Shown here: positions 1 to 8,820 of the stretch, piece after piece
Layout of the letters: each line of letters begins with the position of its first letter
Position numbering within the stretch: position 1 is the stretch's first letter
NCBI GenBank assembly: GCA_002071485.1
Contig: MWFF01000196.1
Coordinates: 1 to 45,919 of the forward strand
Reading direction: 5' to 3'
Length of the DNA stretch: 45,919 nt
Source: Verrucomicrobia bacterium ADurb.Bin006
Lineage (GTDB): Bacteria > Verrucomicrobiota > Verrucomicrobiia > Limisphaerales > J093
The notes under the pieces: model-generated
The model's database searches: none
What the model saw: the letters and a program-made list of their open reading frames with translations, nothing else
What the model was told of the DNA's origin: nothing
Program-made: the position numbers and the translations under genes

Positions 1-121
1 ACCCGGCTGCACTCGCCCCAGAATGCGAAAAACAAAGGGAAAATAACTCCAGTCGTTTGTGAGACACTACACTAGGAACCTTTGGACTCGCCAGGCGACG
101 TCGGGATGATCAGCATCGGGC

Positions 122-1156
122 GTGATCTGGAATCCTCTCGAACAAAGGTTCCTGCTGGTTGGCCTGCTATTGCTGCTGGGTCTGGGTTGTGCCGCGCCGC
201 GCCCAGTCACGCCGCGGGTTGACTCGCCTCCCGCGCCATTCATTCGGGCGGCCCATCGCTCCGATGGCACTGCGGCGCTCGAGGTTGCTTTGAGGGCCTT
301 CAAACCGGCGCGCGGACGCGGCCCGACGCTCTGGCTCGTGGGTGTGACGCATCTCGGGACAACGGACTATTATGGGAGGCTTCAGCGTTTCCTCAACGCA
401 CAGGATTTGGTGCTGTTCGAGGGTGTGGGGGCGACAAACAAGTCGTTCGCGCTTCAGCGTGAGGCCGGCTTCAACCTCCAGGCCGCGCTGGCCAAGGCCT
501 TGGGGCTCGAATTCCAACTGCACGCGATCGATTACACCCCGCGGCATTTCCAAAACAGCGACCTGTCCGTGGCGGAACTGGCGCGCATTTTTGCCAATTC
601 CTCGCCAGGCACGCAAGACACCCCAAGCCCGCAAGGCGCGTCAGGCAGCGAACCTCGATCCGGTGAACGGGGCGGCGCCGAGTTTGACCATCTGCTGGCG
701 GCGATGCAGGGGACCGGCTTTCTCGGCGCGATGGCGCGGGTCACCGTTGCGCTGCTCGAGGCCAGTCCGCGGCTCCAGGCGGCCATGCAAGTCGTGCTCA
801 TCGAGGTTCTCTCGGGTCTGCCGAACGATCTGCCACAGATGCCCGGCTTGCCTCCGGGCTTTCAGAATCTGCTCAGGGTCCTCATCGAAGAGCGGAATGA
901 GAAGGTGATCGAGGATGTGCGCCGCGCTCTCGAAGCCAAAGACCCCCCGCGGTCGATCGCAATCTTCTACGGTGCGGGGCACATGACGGACCTCGAAGAA
1001 CGCCTGCGGTCCACCCTCGAGTATCGCCCCGCCGTCGAGCGCTGGATGACGGCCTTGGCGGTCAACCCCGAGCGCTCAGCGCTCAACGCGCGTCAACTCG
1101 ACTTTGTGCGGTCCTGGGTCCGCGGCCGCATGGGCGAGTTGCAGCGCGCCCCGTAG
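122..1156 (+). CDS. TraB/PrgY/GumN-family lipoprotein
   Basis: A 344-residue protein starting at GTG 122. The first 22 residues are a hydrophobic leader ending in a lipobox (LGLGC, Cys23), so it is probably an envelope lipoprotein. Residues 70-102 read LWLVGVTHLG followed by LVLFEGVG, and near residue 287 there is FYGAGHM; these match the N-terminal G-x-x-H and E motifs and the C-terminal GxGH motif of the TraB/GumN superfamily, whose members are putative metalloproteases or pheromone-shutdown proteins. The chemistry of this subfamily is not established. The middle (about residues 160-190) is a low-complexity Ser/Gly/Pro-rich linker. It stands alone, with 121 bases before it to the window edge and a long gap after it. 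Confidence 0.7.
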   Translation: MIWNPLEQRFLLVGLLLLLGLGCAAPRPVTPRVDSPPAPFIRAAHRSDGTAALEVALRAFKPARGRGPTLWLVGVTHLGTTDYYGRLQRFLNAQDLVLFEGVGATNKSFALQREAGFNLQAALAKALGLEFQLHAIDYTPRHFQNSDLSVAELARIFANSSPGTQDTPSPQGASGSEPRSGERGGAEFDHLLAAMQGTGFLGAMARVTVALLEASPRLQAAMQVVLIEVLSGLPNDLPQMPGLPPGFQNLLRVLIEERNEKVIEDVRRALEAKDPPRSIAIFYGAGHMTDLEERLRSTLEYRPAVERWMTALAVNPERSALNARQLDFVRSWVRGRMGELQRAP

Positions 1157-1583
1157 CCATACCGAAACCTTCTGGGGCGACGACGACGCCGATATCCGGG
1201 CTGTTGTATTCGAGCTTTCGTCCGGACAGTTTCTGTGTGGCATTCGTCACGGTGCTGAATCTGCGGACGGCGGCCTGCTGGTTGCTGGTGGCCGATTCCG
1301 CCTTCGTCGGGACCATTGTCGTCAGACAGCGTGGCGACCGACGAAGCCGACAAAGGTCGCGGCCAAGACGGTGTTGTTGCGAACCCCATTCTCATTTGAA
1401 TTGGTGTGCCAGAATCGCACGGGTGATTCACGGCAAGCGGCATGCAGAGCTTGAATGCGCAAGGGAGCCATGAACCAAAAACGTTCAACGCTCAACGCTC
1501 GACGTCCACCTCTGACCTCTGACCTTTCAACGTTCCGCTCGCCAGCGGGCAGAGCCCGATGTTAGAGAAGCGGCTTTTTGAGG
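1157..1583. other. Intergenic, with heptamer-period repeat
   Basis: No convincing gene in these 427 bases; several short open frames on both strands overlap one another and none has a recognisable product. From 1481 to about 1537 the sequence is built from 7-base units of the type AC(G/C)(T/C)TC(A/G), first as ACGTTCA-like units and then as two exact ACCTCTG units. A GAGAAG at 1565-1570 probably serves as ribosome binding site for the next gene. Confidence 0.6.
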
Positions 1584-2630
1584 ATGAATACGACCCGAGA
1601 GATCCGACGTCACTTTGCAAGCGACAATTACGGAGGCATCTGTCCCGAGGCCTGGGCGGCCCTCGCCGAGGCCAACAGCGGCCACGCCGTCAGCTACGGC
1701 GAAGATGCCTGGACGGCCCAGGCGGCCGACCTGATCCGTGATGTGTTCGAGATGGCCTGCGAGGTGTTCTTCGTTTTCAACGGCACGGCCGCCAACTCCC
1801 TCTCGATCGCCTCGCTCGGCCATTCATACCACAGCATTCTCTGCCACGAAATCGCACACGTCGAAACCGACGAATGCGGCGCGCCGGAGTTCTTCTCGAA
1901 CGGAATGAAGGTCCTGCTCATGCCGGGCTCGAACGGCAAGCTCGATCCGTGCGCCATCGAGCGCATGGTCGACAAGCGCGCCGATATTCACTACCCCAAG
2001 CCCCGGGCCGTGAGTGTGACGCAGGCGACCGAAGTCGGGACTGTCTACAGCGTCGAGGAACTCAAGTCCATTTGGGCCAAGACAAAACAGTGCGGCCTCA
2101 AGCTGCACATGGACGGGGCGCGCTTCGCCAACGCCGTGGCGTCGCTCGGGGTGAAGCCGAAGGAAATCACCTGGCAGACCGGCGTGGATGTTCTCTGTCT
2201 GGGCGGGACGAAGAACGGCATGCATGTCAGCGAGGCGGTGGTCTTCTTCAACCGCGAACTGGCGGCGGAGTTTGATTACCGATGCAAACAGGCGGGCCAG
2301 CTCTATTCGAAGATGCGCTTCATGGCGGCCCCGTGGGTCGGGATGCTCAAGGACGGCGCATGGCTGCGCCACGCGGCCCACGCCAATGCCATGGCCGAAT
2401 TGCTCGAGACCGAACTGGCCCAACTGCCCGAAGCCCGCATCCTTTTTCCGCGTCAGGCGAATTCGCTCTTTGTCGAACTGCCGCCGTCCGTGATCGAGGG
2501 CCTCCACAAAGCCGGCTGGAGATTCTACACGTTCATCGGGCAGGGGGGATGTCGATTCATGTGCGCCTGGGACATCCGCGAGGAAGATGTCCGGGCCCTG
2601 GTCGCAGACATCAAACGCCTGATCGGATGA
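1584..2630 (+). CDS. ltaE: Low-specificity L-threonine aldolase
   Basis: A 349-residue PLP fold-type I enzyme of the threonine aldolase/beta-eliminating lyase family, predicted to cleave L-threonine or L-allo-threonine to glycine and acetaldehyde in the cytoplasm. Visible features are the N-terminal FASDNYGG, the cofactor-loop motif FNGTAAN (66-72), the HE-AH-TDE-GAPEFF segment (88-104), HMDGAR (Asp177, contacting the pyridine nitrogen) and CLGGTKNG with the Schiff-base lysine at Lys210. Length is normal for the family. ATG 1584 is chosen; TTG 1578, two codons upstream and 7 bases after GAGAAG, is an equally plausible start. Strict substrate preference cannot be read from the sequence. Confidence 0.88.
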   Translation: MNTTREIRRHFASDNYGGICPEAWAALAEANSGHAVSYGEDAWTAQAADLIRDVFEMACEVFFVFNGTAANSLSIASLGHSYHSILCHEIAHVETDECGAPEFFSNGMKVLLMPGSNGKLDPCAIERMVDKRADIHYPKPRAVSVTQATEVGTVYSVEELKSIWAKTKQCGLKLHMDGARFANAVASLGVKPKEITWQTGVDVLCLGGTKNGMHVSEAVVFFNRELAAEFDYRCKQAGQLYSKMRFMAAPWVGMLKDGAWLRHAAHANAMAELLETELAQLPEARILFPRQANSLFVELPPSVIEGLHKAGWRFYTFIGQGGCRFMCAWDIREEDVRALVADIKRLIG

Positions 2631-2917
2631 GATGCCCCGTCAAATGCAGGCAACAGCGCCGTCTGACGACGACGGCTGGCGTTTGGGCATTCTCGATGCT
2701 TGTCGATGTGGCTGCAGGGCCTTGATCGTGCACCATCGATTTGTCCAGGGAGAACATCCTTGCCGCTTCATGCCGCTCGCCACAGATCGATCCAGTGTGC
2801 GATGAAGCGCGCGATGAAGTGTGCGATGAGTGCGCGCTGACTCCGATATGTGCTGACCGTTCATGCGGCAATCAGCGCGGGCTTGGCAACGGAGCCTGGT
2901 TTGCCCATACTCGATCC
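2631..2917. other. Intergenic gap with 12-bp tandem repeat
   Basis: 287 bases without a supported gene. A GCCGTC/GACGGC hairpin (2658-2676) follows the aldolase gene but has no T-run. At 2797-2832 a 12-base unit (GTGCGATGAAGC and variants) occurs three times in tandem. The reading frame of the following peptidase is open through this region, but the family alignment begins at ATG 2918. Confidence 0.55.
2797..2832 (+). repeat. 12-bp tandem repeat, 3 copies
   Basis: Three consecutive 12-base units, GTGCGATGAAGC, GCGCGATGAAGT and GTGCGATGAGTG, differ at only a few positions. They lie about 85 bases upstream of the peptidase start, in what is probably its leader or promoter region. Confidence 0.8.
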
Positions 2918-3988
2918 ATGCGCGACACCTCGCTTGAATTCCTGAAGACACTCGTGAACACGCCGAGTCCGTCGGGTCATGAGGCGCGCGGACAACGCGT
3001 CTGGCTCGACTACGTGGGCGCTTACGCCCAGGAGACGTTCTCGGACGCCTACGGCAACTGCGTGGCCGTCTTGAACAAGGGCGGTTCGCCACGCCTCATG
3101 CTCGCCGCGCATGCCGACGAAATCGCGCTGACCGTCAACTACATCGATAAGGAAGGATTCCTCTACGTTCGTAAGCTCGGGGGCGTAGATGCGATTGTCG
3201 CGCGCGCCCAGCGCGTCGTCGTCCATACCCGCAACGGTCCGGTCCGGGGCGTCATCGGCAACGTCGCGCCGCACCTGACCAAGCTGGACAAGGAACACAA
3301 GGTGCCGGAGATCGGCGACCTGTTTCTGGACATCGGCGCGGCGGATCGCAAGGAGGCGGAGCGGTTGGTGCAGATTGGCGACCCTGTCACACTGAGCGAC
3401 GAATTCGAATTGCTGCGCAACGACTTGGCTGTCGCCCGCGCGTTCGACAACCGGGTCGGGACTTTCGCGGTGGCCGAGGCGCTCCGACTCCTTGGGGCGA
3501 ATCGCCGCAAGCTCAAAGCGGAAGTGTGCGCGGTGTCGAACATCATGGAGGAGGTGGGGCTCCTGGGCGCGCGCCAGATCGCGTATTCGCTGAAGCCGGA
3601 TGTGGCACTGGTTGTCGACGTCACTCATGCGACCGACTGCCCGACCGTCAGCCGGCAACTCCACGGCGACATCCGGATTGGCAAAGGACCCACCCTGACC
3701 CACGGGGGATGCAACCATCCCGAGGTGATCGCCCGGCTCGAACAGGTCGCCAAAAAGAAGAACATAAAACTCCAGCACGAGGCCATGTCCGCCAGCAGCG
3801 GAACGGACACCGACGTCATCTTCTGGACGCGCGGCGGCATCGCCAGTGGGCTCATCAGCCTGCCCAACCGGTACATGCATTCTCCCGTCGAACTCGTCAG
3901 CCTCAAGGATCTCGAGAAAATCCCCGAACTCATGGCCGCTTTCGCGCTGTCGCTCGAACGCGGGGAACAGTTCAAGGTCCGCATCTGA
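2918..3988 (+). CDS. M42-family metallo-aminopeptidase
   Basis: A 356-residue dinuclear-metal aminopeptidase of the M42 (FrvX/TET/deblocking aminopeptidase) family, expected to form large cytoplasmic oligomers that trim peptides. The metal and catalytic set is complete: HADE (His65, Asp67), AFDNR (Asp177, bridging), MEEVG (Glu211 general base, Glu212 ligand), VDVTHATD (Asp234) and the C-terminal LPNRYMHSP histidine. ATG 2918 is chosen because it gives the usual N-terminus (LEFLKTLVNTPSPSGHE); a longer frame upstream lacks family similarity. It may once have been annotated as an endoglucanase M homologue, a known misnomer for this family. Confidence 0.92.
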   Translation: MRDTSLEFLKTLVNTPSPSGHEARGQRVWLDYVGAYAQETFSDAYGNCVAVLNKGGSPRLMLAAHADEIALTVNYIDKEGFLYVRKLGGVDAIVARAQRVVVHTRNGPVRGVIGNVAPHLTKLDKEHKVPEIGDLFLDIGAADRKEAERLVQIGDPVTLSDEFELLRNDLAVARAFDNRVGTFAVAEALRLLGANRRKLKAEVCAVSNIMEEVGLLGARQIAYSLKPDVALVVDVTHATDCPTVSRQLHGDIRIGKGPTLTHGGCNHPEVIARLEQVAKKKNIKLQHEAMSASSGTDTDVIFWTRGGIASGLISLPNRYMHSPVELVSLKDLEKIPELMAAFALSLERGEQFKVRI

Positions 3989-4032
3989 GCCCCCTTTCCC
4001 CCCGGATCGACCGGGCTGAATTGAGCCTTCAG

Positions 4033-4599
4033 ATGTCCATGCACCATCGGATCGGTCTGCGGCAATCGTCGCTGTTTCTCCTCTTCCTGCTTGTTCTCAG
4101 CGGGTCCGTCGTTCGAGGTCGCGTTCGGGCAGCCGATGGGGTTTGGGAATCCGTGGGCGTGCGTTGCGGCATCTCGTCGCACTCGTCGGCAAACCGCTTC
4201 ATCCAAACCGAACTGTGGGCCGCCTGGAATCTCACGGACCTCCTGGACATCGGACGCAAGTGGTCCCTGCAATTCCAGTTGGACAGTTCCGCCGGCTGGC
4301 TCAGCGGGCGGGGTGCGGATGCTTTTGTGGGCGGGGTGGGACCAGCGCTGGAGATCGGACGCGAGCGCCTGCCGATCTCTTTGCGCGGGGGCGTCAGCCC
4401 GACGTTCCTGTCCCGCGATTCATTTGGCAACAAGGACTTTGGTATCCTGTTCCAACTGACAAGCCACGTTGGAGTCGAAGTCCATGTGCTGCCGCGTGTC
4501 GACATCGGCTACCGATTCCAACACATGTCCAATGCCGGTCTCGGCCTCCACAATCCCGGCTTGAATCTCCACATGTTCAGCCTGAGTTACGCGTTCTAG
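4033..4599 (+). CDS. PagL-like outer membrane barrel (lipid A deacylase family)
   Basis: A 188-residue protein with an N-terminal signal peptide (about residues 1-34) followed by alternating amphipathic strands, ending in Phe as outer membrane barrels do. Residues 159-180 (YRFQHMSNAGL then NPGLN) match the signature of PagL lipid A 3-O-deacylases, with the catalytic His164 and Ser166 in place. The third PagL residue, a Glu 14 positions after the His, is Asn178 here, so activity may be altered. It lies 44 bases after the peptidase gene. Its stop codon shares the bases CTAG with the stop of the convergent gene that follows. Confidence 0.72.
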   Translation: MSMHHRIGLRQSSLFLLFLLVLSGSVVRGRVRAADGVWESVGVRCGISSHSSANRFIQTELWAAWNLTDLLDIGRKWSLQFQLDSSAGWLSGRGADAFVGGVGPALEIGRERLPISLRGGVSPTFLSRDSFGNKDFGILFQLTSHVGVEVHVLPRVDIGYRFQHMSNAGLGLHNPGLNLHMFSLSYAF

Positions 4600-7013
4600 T
4601 CAGGTGCTGTTATCCCCAGACCCAGCAACGGCAGCAGGTCGCGGCTCTCGGGCACGCCATAGTTGAAGATGATGAATCCGCCTGTTCGATGCCGGCGTGC
4701 GATCTGGATTTGTGCAATCGTGCGGTCGACGCCGAATTTGGACGACGAGGCGCTGACGCCAATCCCGGGATAGCAGGGGACCGAGCCGGCCCATTGGACC
4801 TGCTGCGCCAGCATGTTCTCGAAATTCCGGTCGCTCGGCGTGTAGTTCATCGGGCAGACGAAGTCGAGATAGCCCCGCTCGCACCAGAGTTTCCAGTCCT
4901 GTCCGATGCTCGCACGGTCCGTCGTCCAGCGGGGGAACACGGCTGCGGAGATTTTGATCTTCGGCTTGATGGCGCGAGCCTGCTCGCTGACTGCCTTGAC
5001 GACGGCGGTGATGTGGCCGCGGCGCCATTCGAGCCACTGTTCGTGCAGCGGGCTGCGGGCAAGCACGTCGGCCGGCCAGTTCCCGAGCGTGGTCCGGGCG
5101 GCCTGCTCGAACCGCTGACGGCATCCGGCACAGAAACAGTGCTCGCTGTCGGGATACCGGATGTAATCGAAATGGAGCCCGTCCACATCGTAACGGCGCG
5201 CGACTTCGAGCATCGACTCGATTTCCAGTTTCTGGTTGTCAGGGTGGGATGGACAGAGCCACGATTCCTCCTTTCCCTCCCGACTCGATTGCAGCCGTCC
5301 GGCCGTTCGTATCTGGTCGACAAACTCCTTGGGCGCGGCATGGCCGAGGTTCCAATTGACCTTCCAGACGTGGACCTGGACGCCGTGCTTGCGCGCCGCG
5401 GCCACGCACTCGGCGATCTGGTCGCCGCGCTGTGCGACAGACGGCGCAACGGGGAGAATCGCGCTTTGGTAGAACGCGACGCCTCCCCAGAGCATGTTGG
5501 GGACAACCGCCGTAAAGCCATTCGTTGCCAGACGGCGGATCGCTTCGTCCCAGGCGATGCCATCGACCCCGAAGGCGCTGTGGCACCAGAACGCCCGGAA
5601 CTCGCCCGGCAGCGAGCGCTGGGCCAGGCAATAGGCCCGTTCGAGTTTCTCCGAAGCCAGCACGACCGCGTCCAAGGCCTCCGCATAGCGCCCTTCGGCG
5701 GCGCGTTTGCGCGAGACTTCGCGCGACTGCTCCGTTTCGGCCAAAGCTTCGACCGTGCGCGCGTTCCCTCCGGCGAGGCGCCTGATGCCTTGGATCGCCT
5801 CGTCGTACGACCTGAATTCCCCGATTGTTCCGAGACGCTCAAGGCCCGCTTCAACCGCCCGTCGCCAAAGCTCAGGGACCAGGTGGCCTGCCATCGCCAA
5901 CAGCATCCGGCGTTTGTTGGCCGCATCGTCGGGCAACATCACATGCGTCATCACAAGCCCGTTGGCTGAGCCGACAACGGCGGCATGACCGGTCGGCTGA
6001 TCCTGGTCGTCGATCCATTCGGCAAGGACGCGGCCCGAGCCTGGAACCGGCTTGGAAACGCTGATGTTCCAGGATTTCTGGCCGACGACGGGCGGCGCGC
6101 CCGGAAGGGCGCCTTTCTCAAACCGCATAGCCGAGAAATGGCCGGGGCGGGGAGCGCTGATGTGCTGGCCGCCTTCAACTCCCAGGACAGGCCGCAACGC
6201 CCCCGGCACGACGTAGAAGACCAGGAGCTTGCCGCCGCTTCGGACATACGCGATGAGTTCGTCCGCCGCGCGGTCCGGAAGCGAAGGGTTGTGCGGGAGA
6301 ATCACCAGCTTGACCCCGCGCAACCGTTCGGCGGTGACATCGAGGTCGCTGACAACGGCGCATCCGAGATCGGATGCCTGCAGGGCCTGTGCGACGGCTT
6401 CAGTGAACCGCTCGACGCTGCGCGCTTCTCCCGACGATACTCGTGCGATCGATTCGCCCCGCACGACGGCAATGAGGGCGTCGTCCCCCAGCACGCCCGT
6501 TTCGCGCAGGTCGCTGAAGTAGAGATCGGTGTTCCGATCCTGCCCGCGCCAGGCCGAGAATCGGATGGCGCTGATCCGTCCCCAGCCGGCAGGCTCTCCC
6601 TCGCTGGTCGTGGCGGATTTGTCGATTGTGATCACATTCCAGCCGTTGGTGGTCTCGGGAAAGAAAGCGGCATGATACCACCCGCCGCCGCTCTGGAAGT
6701 AGAGGCTGAAATACGAGACCGGCGAGGGGTCGCCGCACCAGAGCTTGAATTGGACGCCCCGACACGCACTCAGATCGAGTTTGACTTTCCGATCCCAGGA
6801 CGCCCGCTCGTGCGTCGTGCCCTGAAAGTTGCAGGGGAAATGCAGGACCTTGTGGCCTTCGATGGTGGCGACTCGAGGTGGAGGCGATCCGGCCATGGGC
6901 GCCCAGGCGGCCTGCGCGGCTTTGGCGTCGGCGTACTCGCCGGACTCGATGATCCCCGCATGCGCGAGAGACGCGACCAAAGCGACCAGGGCGGACAGTG
7001 ATTTCAGATGCAT
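4596..7013 (-). CDS. Exported GHL10-type glycoside hydrolase-like protein
   Basis: An 805-residue protein with a cleavable signal peptide (1-19, ending AHA). Residues about 25-175 form a jelly-roll-like carbohydrate-binding region rich in aromatic residues; about 180-330 looks like a Rossmann/glutamine-amidotransferase-like domain of the kind found in such proteins; the C-terminal part from about 470 is a TIM barrel of the GHL10 family (DUF187). Characteristic pieces are RAFWCHSAF, the HVWKVNWN strand and VDGLHFDYIRYPD near residue 609, whose Asp is the presumed active-site residue. A CxxC pair with HCFCAGC lies just after it. Substrate is unknown. It is convergent with the PagL-like gene and divergent from the next gene. 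Confidence 0.8.
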   Translation of the reverse strand: MHLKSLSALVALVASLAHAGIIESGEYADAKAAQAAWAPMAGSPPPRVATIEGHKVLHFPCNFQGTTHERASWDRKVKLDLSACRGVQFKLWCGDPSPVSYFSLYFQSGGGWYHAAFFPETTNGWNVITIDKSATTSEGEPAGWGRISAIRFSAWRGQDRNTDLYFSDLRETGVLGDDALIAVVRGESIARVSSGEARSVERFTEAVAQALQASDLGCAVVSDLDVTAERLRGVKLVILPHNPSLPDRAADELIAYVRSGGKLLVFYVVPGALRPVLGVEGGQHISAPRPGHFSAMRFEKGALPGAPPVVGQKSWNISVSKPVPGSGRVLAEWIDDQDQPTGHAAVVGSANGLVMTHVMLPDDAANKRRMLLAMAGHLVPELWRRAVEAGLERLGTIGEFRSYDEAIQGIRRLAGGNARTVEALAETEQSREVSRKRAAEGRYAEALDAVVLASEKLERAYCLAQRSLPGEFRAFWCHSAFGVDGIAWDEAIRRLATNGFTAVVPNMLWGGVAFYQSAILPVAPSVAQRGDQIAECVAAARKHGVQVHVWKVNWNLGHAAPKEFVDQIRTAGRLQSSREGKEESWLCPSHPDNQKLEIESMLEVARRYDVDGLHFDYIRYPDSEHCFCAGCRQRFEQAARTTLGNWPADVLARSPLHEQWLEWRRGHITAVVKAVSEQARAIKPKIKISAAVFPRWTTDRASIGQDWKLWCERGYLDFVCPMNYTPSDRNFENMLAQQVQWAGSVPCYPGIGVSASSSKFGVDRTIAQIQIARRHRTGGFIIFNYGVPESRDLLPLLGLGITAPD

Positions 7014-7236
7014 AACGCGAAGAGTCTACCGGCCAGGGCGTGAGAACGTCCAGCTTTGCCGGGGCGATGTCATCGAGTGGCTCTCGATATCAAGGAGTAC
7101 TACAACGCGTCGTGGCCGCTGTCGGAGAATCTGTTCCTCGCGGCTGTCGCAGTCGACGAAATTCCACAAACTGCGATTGGAGTTGTATTCCAGTTGCAGG
7201 CCGCGTTTTGATAGGGGCCGAGACGCATCGAAGCCC

Positions 7237-8679
7237 ATGAACACGGAACAACTCTATCAGGAACGTTTCAACCGTTACGTGACGGCGCTGCGCAACGAGA
7301 AGCCGGATCGGGTGCCCATCCGGCCTTTCGTCGCCGAATTCACTGCCAAGTACGCCGGCTACACGTGTCAGGATGTGGCCCATGATTACCCCAAGGCATT
7401 CGAGGCCGCGATCAAATGCGCGAAGGACTTCGACTGGGACGCCGTCGTACCCAACATGGTCTATGTCTGGACCGGTCTGGCCCAGGCGATGGGGCTGCGC
7501 TACTACGGCATCCCGGGCATTGGCATCCCGCATACGGTCGGCTTCAACTACATCGAGCCGCCGGAGGATAAGGCCTTCATGAAGGCGGACGAATACGATG
7601 CGTTGATCGACGATCCGACCGGTTTTCTCTATAATGTCTGGTTCCCGCGTGTTTCGACCGAGGCGAACCGCATCGGAGAGCCTTCGACCTACCGCAACAA
7701 CCTGGCATTCGTGAAGGGCGCGATGGCCATGCTCGCCTACTTCTATGCGTTCGGCCCGCAGACGGCCCGGTTGCGGACGGAGTGTGGCACCGCCTCGGCC
7801 ATTGCGGGCATTTTCAAGGCCCCATTCGACATCATTGCCGACAAGCTGCGCGGGTACGTGGGGCTGACACTCGACATGCAGACCCAGCCCAAGAAGGTGC
7901 TTCAGGCATGTGAGGCGCTCATGCCTCACCTCTGCCACATCGGCCTGGCGACCTCGGACCCCAACAAGCAGGTGCCGATCGGATTCTGGATGCACCGCGG
8001 GTGCGTGCCGCTTGTCAATCCGGCCCAGTACGCCTCGCACTATTGGCCGACGCTCAAACCTATCATCGAGGAATTCTGGAAGAACGGACGCCAGACTCTG
8101 TTCTACGCCGAGGGCAAATGGCACCATCACTTCGATTCGTTCCGCGAACTGCCCGAACGCAGCATCGTGTTCCACTGCGATCGGGACGACATCTTCGAGG
8201 CCCATCGCCGACTCCATGACAAATTCTGTCTGAGCGGCGGGATACCGAACGGGTTGCTCAGCTACGGGAAACCGGATGAAGTGCGGGCCTTCTGTACCCG
8301 TGTGCTCGAGGAGGTGGCCGCGGAGGGCGGATACATCATGGATGCCGGCGCCATCATGCAGGACGACACCAGCATCGAGAACGTGCGGGTGATGACCGAT
8401 GTCTGCCGCGAGAAGGGCATCTACTCGGCCGGTTCGTATGCCTCGCCAACTGCCACCCCGCCCGCCGACGTGCCTGCGTCGGTGGCGGACCGCGCGAAAC
8501 TCGGCGGACTGGCGGGACGCCCTGCGCCCCGGGTTGCACCCGGTGTGTGCTATCCGTGGGAGGAAAAGGCCGCCCAGTTGCCCCCGATCACGGGCGATCC
8601 GGCGATGGTGCGCCGAGTGTGGGAAGAGATCGACGGCATGGGCAACATGTTCATCTGGCAATGTCTGCTGAGTTTTTAG
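7237..8679 (+). CDS. Uroporphyrinogen-decarboxylase-family protein
   Basis: A 480-residue member of the URO-D superfamily, starting at ATG 7237 (MNTEQLYQERFNRYV). The N-terminal helix with NEKPDRVP, the VWTGLAQAMG segment, the VGLTLDMQTQPKKVL stretch and the late GGIPNGLLSYGKPDEVRAFC are typical of the branch annotated as URO-D or corrinoid/cobalamin methyltransferase-like proteins, not of haem-pathway HemE, which is about 350 residues. A role in methyl transfer from a small methylated compound is therefore more likely than haem synthesis, but no partner corrinoid protein is present here. The 223 bases upstream hold no gene; a few short palindromes there are not assigned. Confidence 0.75.
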   Translation: MNTEQLYQERFNRYVTALRNEKPDRVPIRPFVAEFTAKYAGYTCQDVAHDYPKAFEAAIKCAKDFDWDAVVPNMVYVWTGLAQAMGLRYYGIPGIGIPHTVGFNYIEPPEDKAFMKADEYDALIDDPTGFLYNVWFPRVSTEANRIGEPSTYRNNLAFVKGAMAMLAYFYAFGPQTARLRTECGTASAIAGIFKAPFDIIADKLRGYVGLTLDMQTQPKKVLQACEALMPHLCHIGLATSDPNKQVPIGFWMHRGCVPLVNPAQYASHYWPTLKPIIEEFWKNGRQTLFYAEGKWHHHFDSFRELPERSIVFHCDRDDIFEAHRRLHDKFCLSGGIPNGLLSYGKPDEVRAFCTRVLEEVAAEGGYIMDAGAIMQDDTSIENVRVMTDVCREKGIYSAGSYASPTATPPADVPASVADRAKLGGLAGRPAPRVAPGVCYPWEEKAAQLPPITGDPAMVRRVWEEIDGMGNMFIWQCLLSF

Positions 8680-8820
8680 GCCTCAATAGAGGCATTCTCC
8701 GGCACGCATCCTCGCGCCGGCAGCCTCCATTGACCGAAACCAGGGCACGGGCCACCGCGCGCTGCGGATCGATGTAGAAATCGCCCGCGGGACAGCACAG
8801 GCCTTCGGGGGCAACTTCGA

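Noticed and set aside
1104..1473. Plus-strand frames of 89-116 codons after the TraB-family gene
   Set aside because: Mutually overlapping, without ribosome binding sites or recognisable motifs, and one begins inside the preceding gene.
4143..5969. Plus-strand open frame of 608 codons
   Set aside because: It is antisense to the GHL10 gene and overlaps the PagL-like gene; its translation is Arg/Asp/Ala-rich with no family resemblance. It arises from the strong third-position GC of the real genes.
8680..8693. GCCTC/GAGGC hairpin after the URO-D-family gene
   Set aside because: Five-pair stem with no T-run on either side; not enough to call a terminator.
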